Source of the DNA: Paracoccus everestensis
GTDB lineage: Bacteria; Pseudomonadota; Alphaproteobacteria; Rhodobacterales; Rhodobacteraceae
NCBI RefSeq assembly: GCF_021491915.1
Contig: NZ_CP090836.1
Coordinates: 186,001-250,000 of the forward strand
Direction: 5' to 3'
DNA length: 64,000 bases
Shown: positions 46,916-55,073 of the stretch, piece by piece
Layout: each line of letters opens with the position of its first letter
How positions within the stretch are numbered: the first letter of the stretch is position 1
Notes under the pieces: model-generated
The model's input: the letters and a program-made list of their open reading frames with translations, nothing else
Database searches by the model: none
Told to the model about the DNA's origin: nothing
Made by a program: the position numbers and the translations under genes

Positions 46916-49195
46916 TTATCGCCCCGTCCCCAGGCCCCCCGCTGAAATCGCGGCCATGTTGAGGATGTCGTTCACCGTCGAGGTGGTCGAGCAAAGCTGG
47001 ATCGATTGCGGCACGCCGGTCAGGATCGGGCCGATCACGGTGGCCCCGGCCATTTCCTGCATCAGCTTCACGCTGATCGATGCAGAGTGGCGGGCGGGCA
47101 CGACCAGGACGTTGGCAGGCCCAGTCAACCGGCTGAAGGGATACCGCGCCATGGAGTCCGCGTTCAGCGCCACGTCCACGGTCATTTCCCCTTCGTATTC
47201 GAAATCGACGCCGCGGCGGTCCAGAACCTTGGGCGCCTTGGCCATCTTGATGGCGCGTTCGCTGACGGGATAGCCGAAGTTGGAAAACGACAGGAATGCC
47301 ACGCGGGGCTCCAGCCCCAGGCCGCGCGCGACGGCGGCCCCGCGCGTGGCGATGTCGGCCAGATCCTCGGCCTCGGGCCATTCATGGACCAGGGTATCGC
47401 CGATCAGCACGATCCGGCCCTTGTGCAGCACGGCGGTGATGCCGACTGCCCCGTCCTGCGGGCGCAGGTCGAAGACCGTGCCCAGTTGCGCCAGCACCGG
47501 CGCGTTCTTGCGGGTAGCACCCGTGACAAGCCCGTCGCCATGCCCATGCGCCAGCATCAGCGCGGCAAAGACGTGGCGGTCGCGGTTGGCCAGCTTGTGC
47601 GCGTCTTCCCGGTCCACGCCCTTGCGTTGCAGGCGGGCATAAAGGAATTCGTGATAGGCATCGAGGTGGCGGGAGTTCGCCGCATTGACCACGGACAGCT
47701 CTCGCACCGCATCAGCGAGGCCCACGGCTTCCAGCTTTTCCCTTACATCGGCCTCGCGGCCCACGACCAGGGCCTGGCCCATGCCGCCGCGCTGCCAGGC
47801 GACGGCGGCGCGCAACACGCGCGGATCGTCTCCCTCGGCAAAGATCATGCGGGCCTGGCTTTGACGGGCGCGGGCATGGATGCCTTGCAGGATCGCCGCC
47901 GTCGGATCCATGCGGTTCTTCAGCGACTGGACATAGCCGTCCATGTCGATGATCGGGCGCCGTGCGACGCCCGTGTCCATGCCTGCCCTGGCAACCGCGG
48001 GCGGGATCACATGGATCAGGCGCGGATCGAAGGGCGTCGGGATGATGTAATCGCGCCCGAATTGCAGCTTGCGGCCATAGGCCACGGCGACTTCGTCCGG
48101 GACATCCTCGCGTGCGAGCTTCGCCAAGGCCTCGGCGCAGGCGATCTTCATCTCATCGTTGATGGCGCGGGCGTGGATGTCCAGGGCGCCCCGGAACAGA
48201 TAGGGAAAGCCCAGGACGTTGTTCACCTGGTTCGGGTAATCGCTGCGGCCCGTGGCGACGATGGCGTCAGGGCGGACGGCATGGGCATCCTCGGGCGTGA
48301 TCTCGGGGTCGGGGTTGGCCATGGCGAAGATGACCGGGTTGTCAGCCATCGAGGCCACCATGTCCTGCGTCACCGCGCCCTTGGCGCTGACGCCCAGGAA
48401 AACGTCGGCGCCACGCATCGCCTCCTCCAGCGTGCGGGCATCGGTCACGACCGCATGGGCCGATTTCCACTGGTTCATCCCCTCGGTCCGGCCCTGGTAG
48501 ATGACGCCCTTGGTGTCGGCCATGATGCAGTTGTCATGCCGCGCGCCCATGGATTTCAGCAGTTCCAGGCAGGCGATGCCCGCCGCGCCCGCACCGTTGA
48601 GGACGATCCTCACGTCCTCGATCCTCTTGCCCGACAATTCCAGCGCGTTCAGCAGGCCCGCCGCGCAGATCACCGCCGTGCCGTGCTGGTCGTCGTGAAA
48701 GACCGGGATGTCCATCATCTCTTTCAGGCGCTGCTCGATGATGAAGCATTCGGGCGCCTTGATGTCTTCCAGGTTGATGCCCCCAAAGGTCGGACCCATC
48801 AGCTTGACGGCATTGATGAACTCGTCTGCGTCCTCGGTGTCCAGTTCGATGTCGATGGCGTTCACGTCGGCGAAGCGCTTGAACAGCACCGCCTTGCCTT
48901 CCATCACGGGCTTGGAGGCAAGCGCGCCCAAGTTCCCCATCCCCAGGATGGCGGTGCCGTTGGAAATCACCGCGACCATGTTGCCCTTGGTGGTATAGTC
49001 ATAGGCGGTTTCAGGCCGGTCGGCGATGGCTTGGACGGGCACCGCGACGCCCGGCGAATAGGCCAGCGACAGGTCGCGCTGCGTGGCCATGGGAGTGGAG
49101 GCGACGATGTCGAATTTTCCCGGACGCGGCTCAAGGTGATAGGCCAGAGCCTCCTCGGGGGTGATGCGGGCGCTGCGGGGGGACTTGTCGGTCAT
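46916..49195 (-). CDS. maeB: NADP-dependent malic enzyme, MaeB type with phosphotransacetylase-like domain
   Basis: The enzyme decarboxylates malate to pyruvate and makes NADPH. The 759-aa protein has the malic-enzyme domain at about 1-430 (YSPGVAVPV, FADVNAIDIELDT, FHDDQHGTAVI, NADP loop LNGAGAAGIA, FAMANPDPEI). A C-terminal phosphate-acetyltransferase-like domain spans about 440-759 (IFAEGDDPRVLRAA, GPANVLVVPARHSASISVKLMQ). The hybrid layout is typical of MaeB; the second domain is regulatory in studied members. It stands alone between the IS630 element and the Anbu genes. Confidence 0.95.
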   Translation of the reverse strand: MTDKSPRSARITPEEALAYHLEPRPGKFDIVASTPMATQRDLSLAYSPGVAVPVQAIADRPETAYDYTTKGNMVAVISNGTAILGMGNLGALASKPVMEGKAVLFKRFADVNAIDIELDTEDADEFINAVKLMGPTFGGINLEDIKAPECFIIEQRLKEMMDIPVFHDDQHGTAVICAAGLLNALELSGKRIEDVRIVLNGAGAAGIACLELLKSMGARHDNCIMADTKGVIYQGRTEGMNQWKSAHAVVTDARTLEEAMRGADVFLGVSAKGAVTQDMVASMADNPVIFAMANPDPEITPEDAHAVRPDAIVATGRSDYPNQVNNVLGFPYLFRGALDIHARAINDEMKIACAEALAKLAREDVPDEVAVAYGRKLQFGRDYIIPTPFDPRLIHVIPPAVARAGMDTGVARRPIIDMDGYVQSLKNRMDPTAAILQGIHARARQSQARMIFAEGDDPRVLRAAVAWQRGGMGQALVVGREADVREKLEAVGLADAVRELSVVNAANSRHLDAYHEFLYARLQRKGVDREDAHKLANRDRHVFAALMLAHGHGDGLVTGATRKNAPVLAQLGTVFDLRPQDGAVGITAVLHKGRIVLIGDTLVHEWPEAEDLADIATRGAAVARGLGLEPRVAFLSFSNFGYPVSERAIKMAKAPKVLDRRGVDFEYEGEMTVDVALNADSMARYPFSRLTGPANVLVVPARHSASISVKLMQEMAGATVIGPILTGVPQSIQLCSTTSTVNDILNMAAISAGGLGTGR

Positions 49196-49300
49196 CGGGA
49201 TCCTCCGGGGGGATGGTGGTCCCGTTTAACGTTACGTCACCGCTGGCTCAACAGGCTTTGCAGGCAAATCTGTGTCGCGGGAACCGTGAAAATGCCCGGA

Positions 49301-50026
49301 TCAGACCGAAATATTGACAAAGCTGTCGCGCAGCGCGGCGGACCAGGCCGCGCTCATTCTTGCGAAATCGGCGTCACCTTCCAGAATGCGGCGGCGATGC
49401 GTGACGGCGCAGGCGTCCCGTCCGATGATCGCCAGATCCAGGGGCATTCCGACCGAAAGGTTGGACCGCAGCGTCGAATCCATCGACAGCAGCACGGCTT
49501 TCTGCGCATCGGCCAGATTGGTTGCGGGCGTCACCACGCGGTCGAGGATGGGCTTGCCGTATTTGTGTTCGCCGATCTGCAGAAAGGGCGTGTCCTCGGT
49601 CGCCTCGATGAAATTTCCCTCGGGATAGATAAGGAACAGGCGCATATCGCCGCCGCACCGCTGGCCCGCGACGATCATGCTGGCGGACGCCTGCTGGCGC
49701 AGGTCGCGGTGTTGCTCGGCGATTTCCCGACGTGTGCGCGACAGCGTGTCGCCGATGATCGTGGCGACCTGCAACATCGTCTGCGCCTTCATGATCGAGG
49801 TGGTCTCGTCTGCCATCTCGTCATGGATGGCCTCGTTCAGGCGCGCCAGGGTGGTCTGCGTCACCGACAGGGATCCGGCGGTCATCACCACGATGCTGCG
49901 TTCGCCCGGCTGTTCGAAAAAGAACATCTTCCGATAACAGGCGATATTGTCCAAGCCTGCATTGGTGCGCGTGTCCGACAACAGCACAAGTCCGGCATTC
50001 AGCTTCAAGCCGACGCAATAGGTCAT
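49301..50026 (-). CDS. Anbu, proteasome-like peptidase (COG3484)
   Basis: The 241-aa protein is a proteasome/HslV-fold Ntn hydrolase of the Anbu type. After Met removal, Thr2 (MTYCVGLKL) would be the catalytic nucleophile. The segments VLLSDTRTNAGLDNI, VMTAGSLSVTQ and YPEGNFIEATEDTPFLQIGEHKYGKPILDRV match the family. The ATG at 50026 puts Thr at position 2; an upstream start is not credible. Anbu usually occurs with the three genes upstream here. Its substrate is unknown. Confidence 0.9.
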   Translation of the reverse strand: MTYCVGLKLNAGLVLLSDTRTNAGLDNIACYRKMFFFEQPGERSIVVMTAGSLSVTQTTLARLNEAIHDEMADETTSIMKAQTMLQVATIIGDTLSRTRREIAEQHRDLRQQASASMIVAGQRCGGDMRLFLIYPEGNFIEATEDTPFLQIGEHKYGKPILDRVVTPATNLADAQKAVLLSMDSTLRSNLSVGMPLDLAIIGRDACAVTHRRRILEGDADFARMSAAWSAALRDSFVNISV

Positions 50027-50190
50027 GTCTGCGTCTTTCCCGTCATGATCGCGCTGCAATCTAGTCGTCGCGGGGACAGGTCGCAATCCGTCCTTTCCGT
50101 TCTCCTTGGCTTAAATATCCGCAGGGCTTCGGAACGCCCGGAAAGGTCCAGTGCACCTTTTTCAGCAGAGAAGGGACCGGCCGGCCTTTT

Positions 50191-51033
50191 TCAACTTTGC
50201 GTCTGGCTTTGACTTTGGGTCTGGAAGCGTTCCACTTCCTCGACATTGACCGCGACATCCATCGTCTCGATGCCCTGGCCCGCGGCGATCCCGCGGATGG
50301 GGGCCGCGTCGGACGCATCCAGCCCTGACCCCAGGCGGACATAGCGTTCGTCGGGACAGCACTGGTTTGCCGGATCAAAGCCGATCCAGCCCAGGCCGGG
50401 AACATGGATCTCGGCCCAGGCATGGGCGGCCTCGTGCGCCTCGCCCTCGGTCGTGCTGTGCAGATAGCCCGACACATAGCGCGCGGACAGGTCACGCAGG
50501 CGCGCGACTGCGACCAAGGCATGGGCATGGTCCTGGCAGACGCCTTTGCCCTGTTCCAAGGCTTCGGCCGCGGTGGTGTGGAACTCCGTCTGGCCGGGGA
50601 CATAGGCGATGGCGCCCGATACCGCCCCCGACAGCTTATGTGCAAGGTCCAGCGAATCCGATGGGTCGGTGACTGCCGCCGCCAGTTCGCGCAGCCCTGC
50701 CTCGGGCTGTGTCGTGGGCGTGTCGCGCAGATATGCAAGCGGGTGGATCAGTTCGCGATGCCCGCGCAGCACGCCGGCGGTGTCGCGTGTCTCGACCCGG
50801 CCCGTCACGGTGACGGTGACTTCCCCGGTTGGCCCGCGCACGGTCCATCCTTCGATCCAGTCGCCGGCCCCATCGCGGAAACCGGGGCCGCGGATGCCGC
50901 CCTCTACCTCGATCGCCCAGTCATGCGTCCGCTGGCCTTCGGAAACCGAGGGGGTCAGCCGCAAGCTTTGCACCAGGTTCCTGACCGGCCGGTCATAGCG
51001 GTAAACCGTCCGATGAAAGATGCGCAGCTTCAT
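50191..51033 (-). CDS. Transglutaminase-like protein of the Anbu gene set
   Basis: The 280-aa protein has an N-terminal beta domain (LRIFHRTVYRYDRPV) and a transglutaminase-like cysteine-protease core with the triad Cys166 (GKGVCQDHAH), His204 (HAWAEIHVPG) and Asp220 (WIGFDPAN). The end is a Gln/Ser/Thr repeat (QTQSQSQTQS). Its start overlaps the alpha-E stop (TGATG). Related proteins are cytoplasmic, but the role in protein modification or cleavage is not known. It precedes Anbu by 164 bases. Confidence 0.88.
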   Translation of the reverse strand: MKLRIFHRTVYRYDRPVRNLVQSLRLTPSVSEGQRTHDWAIEVEGGIRGPGFRDGAGDWIEGWTVRGPTGEVTVTVTGRVETRDTAGVLRGHRELIHPLAYLRDTPTTQPEAGLRELAAAVTDPSDSLDLAHKLSGAVSGAIAYVPGQTEFHTTAAEALEQGKGVCQDHAHALVAVARLRDLSARYVSGYLHSTTEGEAHEAAHAWAEIHVPGLGWIGFDPANQCCPDERYVRLGSGLDASDAAPIRGIAAGQGIETMDVAVNVEEVERFQTQSQSQTQS

Positions 51034-51989
51034 CACGATCCCCCCAAAAGATAATCCTCGTGCACCAGGGACGAGATCGTGCCGATCTCGGTGATGAACC
51101 AGGTCAGGAATTCATGCAGCCCTTCGTCGAAGATCATGTCGATGTCATGGGCCTGCAGGCGGGACAGCACCTCTCGTGCCTTGTCACGCGCATTGGTCGG
51201 CACCGTTTCGCCATATCGCTTGGCAAGCCCTTCCAGGTTCCAGACCGCCTCGTAAAGCGAGGTGATCAGCGACCGGGGGCTTTCGCCGTTCAGGATCAGG
51301 AAATCCGCGACCCGCCCCGCCGTGATGTCGCCCCCATAGGCCCAGTGATAGGACCGGTGCGCCGACAGCGCCCGCAGGATCACCTGCCATTGATAGGTGT
51401 CCAGACCCGATCCGACGAATTCGATCCGGGGCAGCAGCACATAATACTTTACATCCAGCAGCCGGGCGGTTGCATCTGCCCGTTCCAGGCCATAGCCGAG
51501 ATTCATGAAATGCCAGCCGTCGTTGCGCAATTGCGTGGCATTGATCGCGCCCCGCACGGTCGAGGTATAGCTGGTCGTCACATCCGTCAAAGAGGCCATG
51601 TCCAGCTTGTCGCGGGGCGTCTTCTCGATCTTGCGCAGATCCTGATAGGCCATGTTCAGCGCGTCCCAGACCTGGCTGGTCAGCGCGGTCCGCACGATCC
51701 GCCCCGCTTCGCGCGCCTTTTCGGTGCAGGACATCACCGATGACGGGTTTTCCCGGTCGAAGAAGATGAATTCCTCGATGTTTTCCTGGCTGATCTCGCC
51801 ATATTTGCGGGCGAACAGGTTGGCCGAACCCGATGCCTGCAACAGCGAGTTCCATTCGTTCTGATACCCCGAGGCGGTGTTCGGCAGCAGCGTGATGCGC
51901 TGGCCCACATCCAGCAGGCGGGCGGCGGTGTCGGCGCGTTCCAGGTGCCGGCCCATCCAGAACAGGTTCGCGGCGGTGCGGCTGAGCAT
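51033..51989 (-). CDS. Alpha-E domain protein of the Anbu gene set
   Basis: The 318-aa mostly helical protein belongs to the alpha-E family (COG2307), with the opening MLSRTAANLFWMGRHLERADTAARLLDV and a repeat of it, MNLGYGLERADATARLLDVKYYVLLP. No catalytic motif is visible. The family is nearly always encoded next to the circularly permuted ATP-grasp and transglutaminase genes, as here. It starts 10 bases after the ATP-grasp gene; an in-frame start 23 codons upstream is disregarded. Confidence 0.88.
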   Translation of the reverse strand: MLSRTAANLFWMGRHLERADTAARLLDVGQRITLLPNTASGYQNEWNSLLQASGSANLFARKYGEISQENIEEFIFFDRENPSSVMSCTEKAREAGRIVRTALTSQVWDALNMAYQDLRKIEKTPRDKLDMASLTDVTTSYTSTVRGAINATQLRNDGWHFMNLGYGLERADATARLLDVKYYVLLPRIEFVGSGLDTYQWQVILRALSAHRSYHWAYGGDITAGRVADFLILNGESPRSLITSLYEAVWNLEGLAKRYGETVPTNARDKAREVLSRLQAHDIDMIFDEGLHEFLTWFITEIGTISSLVHEDYLLGGS

Positions 51990-51999
51990 ATGCGTCCCC

Positions 52000-53409
52000 T
52001 TATTCCGACAAGACCCAGGTGTCCTTGACGCCCCCGCCCTGCGACGAGTTGACGACAAGGCTTCCCTCGCGCAGCGCCACGCGCGTCAGGCCGCCCGGCA
52101 CCAGCTCGATCCGGTCGCCGCACAGGCAATAGGGGCGCAGGTCCACGTGGCGCGGGGCCAGCCCTTCGGCGACAAAGGTGGGGCAGGTGGACAAGGCCAA
52201 GGTCGGCTGGGCGATATAGTTGCCAGGATCGGCCTTTATCTTGGCACGGAAAGTCTCGATCTCCTCCTTGGTGGACCGGGGACCGACCAGCATTCCGTAA
52301 CCGCCCGATCCATGGACCTCTTTCACGACAAGGTCGGGCAGGTGTTCCATGACGTATTTGTAGTCGTCGTCCTTCCACAGGGTCCAGGTCTGGACGTTCT
52401 GCAACAACGGCTCCTCTCCTAGATAGAAGCGGACCATTTCCGGCACAAAGGTATAGATCGCCTTGTCGTCGGCCACGCCCGCGCCCGGTGCCGAACAGAT
52501 CGACACCCCGCCCGAGCGATAGACATCCATCAGCCCCGGAATGCCCAGCATCGAATCGGGGCGGAAGCACAGCGGATCCAGGAAGGGATCGTCGATCCGG
52601 CGATAGATCACATCGACGCGCCTTGGCCCCTGCGTGGTGCGCATATAGACGAATTCGCCGTCCACGAACAAATCCGCGCCTTCGACCAGTTCGACGCCCA
52701 TCAGGTTGGCCAGGAAGCTGTGTTCGTAATAGGCGCTGTTGAAATGGCCTGGCGTCAGGACCACGCAGGTCGGACGGTCGTGGCATTTAGCGGGCGCCAC
52801 CGATTCCAGCGTGCGGCGCAACAGGTCGGGATACTGGTCCACGGGTTCGATCCGGTTGCCGCGGAACAGGCCAGGGAACATCCGCATCATGATCTCGCGG
52901 TTTTCCAGCATATAGCTGACACCGGACGGGGTGCGGCAGTTGTCCTCGAGGACATAGAACTCGTCCTTGGCGGTGCGCACCAGGTCGATGCCGATGACAT
53001 GGGAATAAACGCCGCGCGGGGGCACCACGCCCACCACGGCCTTTTCATAGGCGTCGTTCTGGTAAACCAGCCGGGCGGGAATGCGGCCCGCGCGCACGAT
53101 CTCGGCCCGGCCATAGACATCGCGCAGAAATGCGTTCAGCGCCCGCGCGCGCTGCTTGATGCCGCGTTCAAGGCGGCGCCATTCGGCCTGTTCGAAAACG
53201 CGCGGCATCATGTCAAAGGGGATCAGCCGGTCGGGGTCGCCCCCCTCGCCATAGACGGCGAAGGTGATGCCGATGCGGCGGAACAGGGCCTCGGCCTCGG
53301 CCTGCTTCATCTGCCGGAAATCCGCCGGCATTGTTTCGACCCATTGGCTCAGCCGCGCATAGGGTTCGCGAACCTGCGATCCCTCGAACATCTCGTTGTA
53401 ATAGGTCAT
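52000..53409 (-). CDS. Circularly permuted ATP-grasp enzyme of the Anbu gene set
   Basis: The 469-aa protein of the COG2308 type is expected to form an amide bond using ATP. Conserved segments are MTYYNEMF at the start, LERGIKQRARALNAFLRDVYG, VLEDNCRTPSGVSYMLENR, GPRRVDVIYRRIDDPFLDPL and VVKEVHGSGGYGMLVGP (glycine-rich loop of the fold). It ends GGVKDTWVLS. Together with the alpha-E, transglutaminase and Anbu genes it suggests a cytoplasmic route that adds and removes a peptide-like tag or product. This is inference; no product is known. Confidence 0.9.
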   Translation of the reverse strand: MTYYNEMFEGSQVREPYARLSQWVETMPADFRQMKQAEAEALFRRIGITFAVYGEGGDPDRLIPFDMMPRVFEQAEWRRLERGIKQRARALNAFLRDVYGRAEIVRAGRIPARLVYQNDAYEKAVVGVVPPRGVYSHVIGIDLVRTAKDEFYVLEDNCRTPSGVSYMLENREIMMRMFPGLFRGNRIEPVDQYPDLLRRTLESVAPAKCHDRPTCVVLTPGHFNSAYYEHSFLANLMGVELVEGADLFVDGEFVYMRTTQGPRRVDVIYRRIDDPFLDPLCFRPDSMLGIPGLMDVYRSGGVSICSAPGAGVADDKAIYTFVPEMVRFYLGEEPLLQNVQTWTLWKDDDYKYVMEHLPDLVVKEVHGSGGYGMLVGPRSTKEEIETFRAKIKADPGNYIAQPTLALSTCPTFVAEGLAPRHVDLRPYCLCGDRIELVPGGLTRVALREGSLVVNSSQGGGVKDTWVLSE

Positions 53410-53684
53410 GTCTTCACCCGCTGACACCGGACCCTTCGCGGGTCTTCTTCCCCCGATGATCGGAGACGGCCTTGCCCAAGTCCACACAGGAATGGTGGTT
53501 CCTGCATGAAAGTTCCGCAAGACAGTGTCGTCGGCGGGGAAAGCTTTGCCGGAATGTCAGGCGTTTGCCAAAGATTCGGGCGCTGCAGGTGCGGTGGGGA
53601 ATCCGATCCTCCGGCCTGGGCGTCGCTTACCGGATGGTAACCTTTCGGAGGTAAGGCTGATCCCTGGAAGCGCAGGGGAACAAG

Positions 53685-54008
53685 ATGCAGCTGATCGTCA
53701 CCGAAACCGAAACCCAACTGACCGTCACCGTGGACGAAACACGCATCGACGCCGCCATCGCCACAAGGTTCAAGGACCGGCTGCGAGAGATCGTGTTGCG
53801 GGGCCGCAAGCCCGTCCGCCTGGATATGCGCCGTGTCGATTTCATGGACAGTTCCGGCCTTGGCGCCATGATCGCGGTCCGCAAGGCCTTGCCGGAATCG
53901 TTGCCGCTGGTGCTGGAAGGACTGACGCCCAACGTGGAACGCGTGTTCCGCCTGACCCGGATGGACAGCGTGTTCGACATCAGGCCCGCCGCCGCCCCGC
54001 AGGAATAG
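53685..54008 (+). CDS. STAS-domain anti-anti-sigma factor
   Basis: The 107-aa protein is a single STAS domain of the SpoIIAA/RsbV type. The phosphorylation site DSSGLGAM lies at about 55-62 with Ser56/57 available. GTTCAAGG does not precede it, but AGGGGA is 5-10 bases before the ATG. It is 30 bases upstream of an anti-sigma kinase gene, with which it would form a partner-switching pair. No sigma factor or PP2C phosphatase gene lies next to it. Confidence 0.87.
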   Translation: MQLIVTETETQLTVTVDETRIDAAIATRFKDRLREIVLRGRKPVRLDMRRVDFMDSSGLGAMIAVRKALPESLPLVLEGLTPNVERVFRLTRMDSVFDIRPAAAPQE

Positions 54009-54038
54009 TGACAACGATCCCAGACAGGAGTTTGTGTA

Positions 54039-54545
54039 ATGAGTTCCACCGAACGGCAGAATGCCGGTCACACCCTGCGCCCCCTAACCCGGACGCAGCC
54101 GATGTTCCATCGCGTGCTGCAGGCCGAACCCCATGACGTGCGCCGGACGCTGAAGGATCTGCGCACGCGCTTTGCGTCACAGGTCAGCGCCGATGCCATG
54201 GGCCGGCTGGAACTGGTCCTGGCCGAGGTGATGAACAACGTCGTCGAACACGCCGACCTTGCCCCACAGCCCCTGCCGGGGTCGATGTCGCGCTCGATGC
54301 ATCTGTGCGTGGTGATGCACGACAATGGCCTGTCCTGCGCAATCACAGATAACGGCGGCCACCTGCCGGCCGACTGCCTGCTTCCCCGCAGCCTTCCCGC
54401 CCTTGATCCGCTGGACCTGCCGGAAGGCGGCTTTGGCTGGTGCCTGATCCAGGGGCTGACGCAATCGCTGTGTTATTACCGCGAAGGCCAGCGGAATTGC
54501 TTGGCCTTCATGGTGCCTTATACCTCGCGGGTGGAAAATCCCTGA
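54039..54545 (+). CDS. Anti-sigma regulatory factor, HATPase (RsbW/SpoIIAB-like)
   Basis: The 168-aa GHKL ATPase has the N-box ELVLAEVMNNVVEHA, a G1-type AITDNGGHLP and G2-type LPEGGFGWCLIQGL. It would phosphorylate the adjacent STAS protein and bind an unknown target. A polar linker of about 20 residues comes first. The 3' end abuts the IS200/IS605-type element: the stop is intact and the mobile DNA begins close after it. Confidence 0.87.
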   Translation: MSSTERQNAGHTLRPLTRTQPMFHRVLQAEPHDVRRTLKDLRTRFASQVSADAMGRLELVLAEVMNNVVEHADLAPQPLPGSMSRSMHLCVVMHDNGLSCAITDNGGHLPADCLLPRSLPALDPLDLPEGGFGWCLIQGLTQSLCYYREGQRNCLAFMVPYTSRVENP

Positions 54546-54586
54546 GCTTCAGCTGGGAGATGTGTGGCTGCGCGGCGACTTCAGGG

Positions 54587-55000
54587 CTACAAGCCTTGGC
54601 AATGTTCAATATAGTGCCTGACCGTCTGTGCGGACATGTCTCCGGTTGTTCCGACATAGTAGCTCTGCGCCCACAGGGCGCGCTCGCCGCAGGTGCTTGC
54701 GATGTCCGGATGCTGCTTGCGCACGGCGCGACTGCTCGCTCCCTTCAGGACCCGCACCGCATCGGCGGGCGAGACAGAAGGTTTGGCTGACACGAAGGCG
54801 TGGACATGATCCATATCCGTCTCGAGTGCGAGCAGTGCCATATCCGCAGTCTCGCAGGCCGAGGCGATGGCCGCCTTAACGGTTGCCTCGACTTCGGGCG
54901 TGAGGATCCTGCGCCGATACTTCGGGATCCAGACGAAGTGGTATCCGATCCGATACCGCGCCCAGCGGGTAGCTGCATCAGGAACGGTGCCTTGGATCAT
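54587..55000 (-). CDS. tnpA: IS200/IS605-family Y1 transposase TnpA
   Basis: The 137-aa single-strand DNA transposase has an HUH motif HVH at about 65-67 (DMDHVHAFV) and the catalytic Tyr at about 130 (VRHYIEHCQ) in the C-terminal helix. The start YRIGYHFVWIPKYRRRIL is typical. All catalytic residues are present, so it could cut and join the element as single strands. The start is divergent from tnpB with 73 bases between them. Confidence 0.92.
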   Translation of the reverse strand: MIQGTVPDAATRWARYRIGYHFVWIPKYRRRILTPEVEATVKAAIASACETADMALLALETDMDHVHAFVSAKPSVSPADAVRVLKGASSRAVRKQHPDIASTCGERALWAQSYYVGTTGDMSAQTVRHYIEHCQGL

Positions 55001-55073
55001 ATCTGCCTAAAGTTACTTGATAATTTCTATCTTCGCACTTGCATCATGAACCGTCAGGTGGGAAAATGCAAGC

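Noticed and set aside
47006..50212. A 1068-codon open frame on the plus strand
   Set aside because: It is antisense to maeB and the Anbu gene, both of which have clear motifs; in GC-rich DNA long antisense frames are common. Composition (His/Arg/Gly/Gln-rich) is typical of a shadow.
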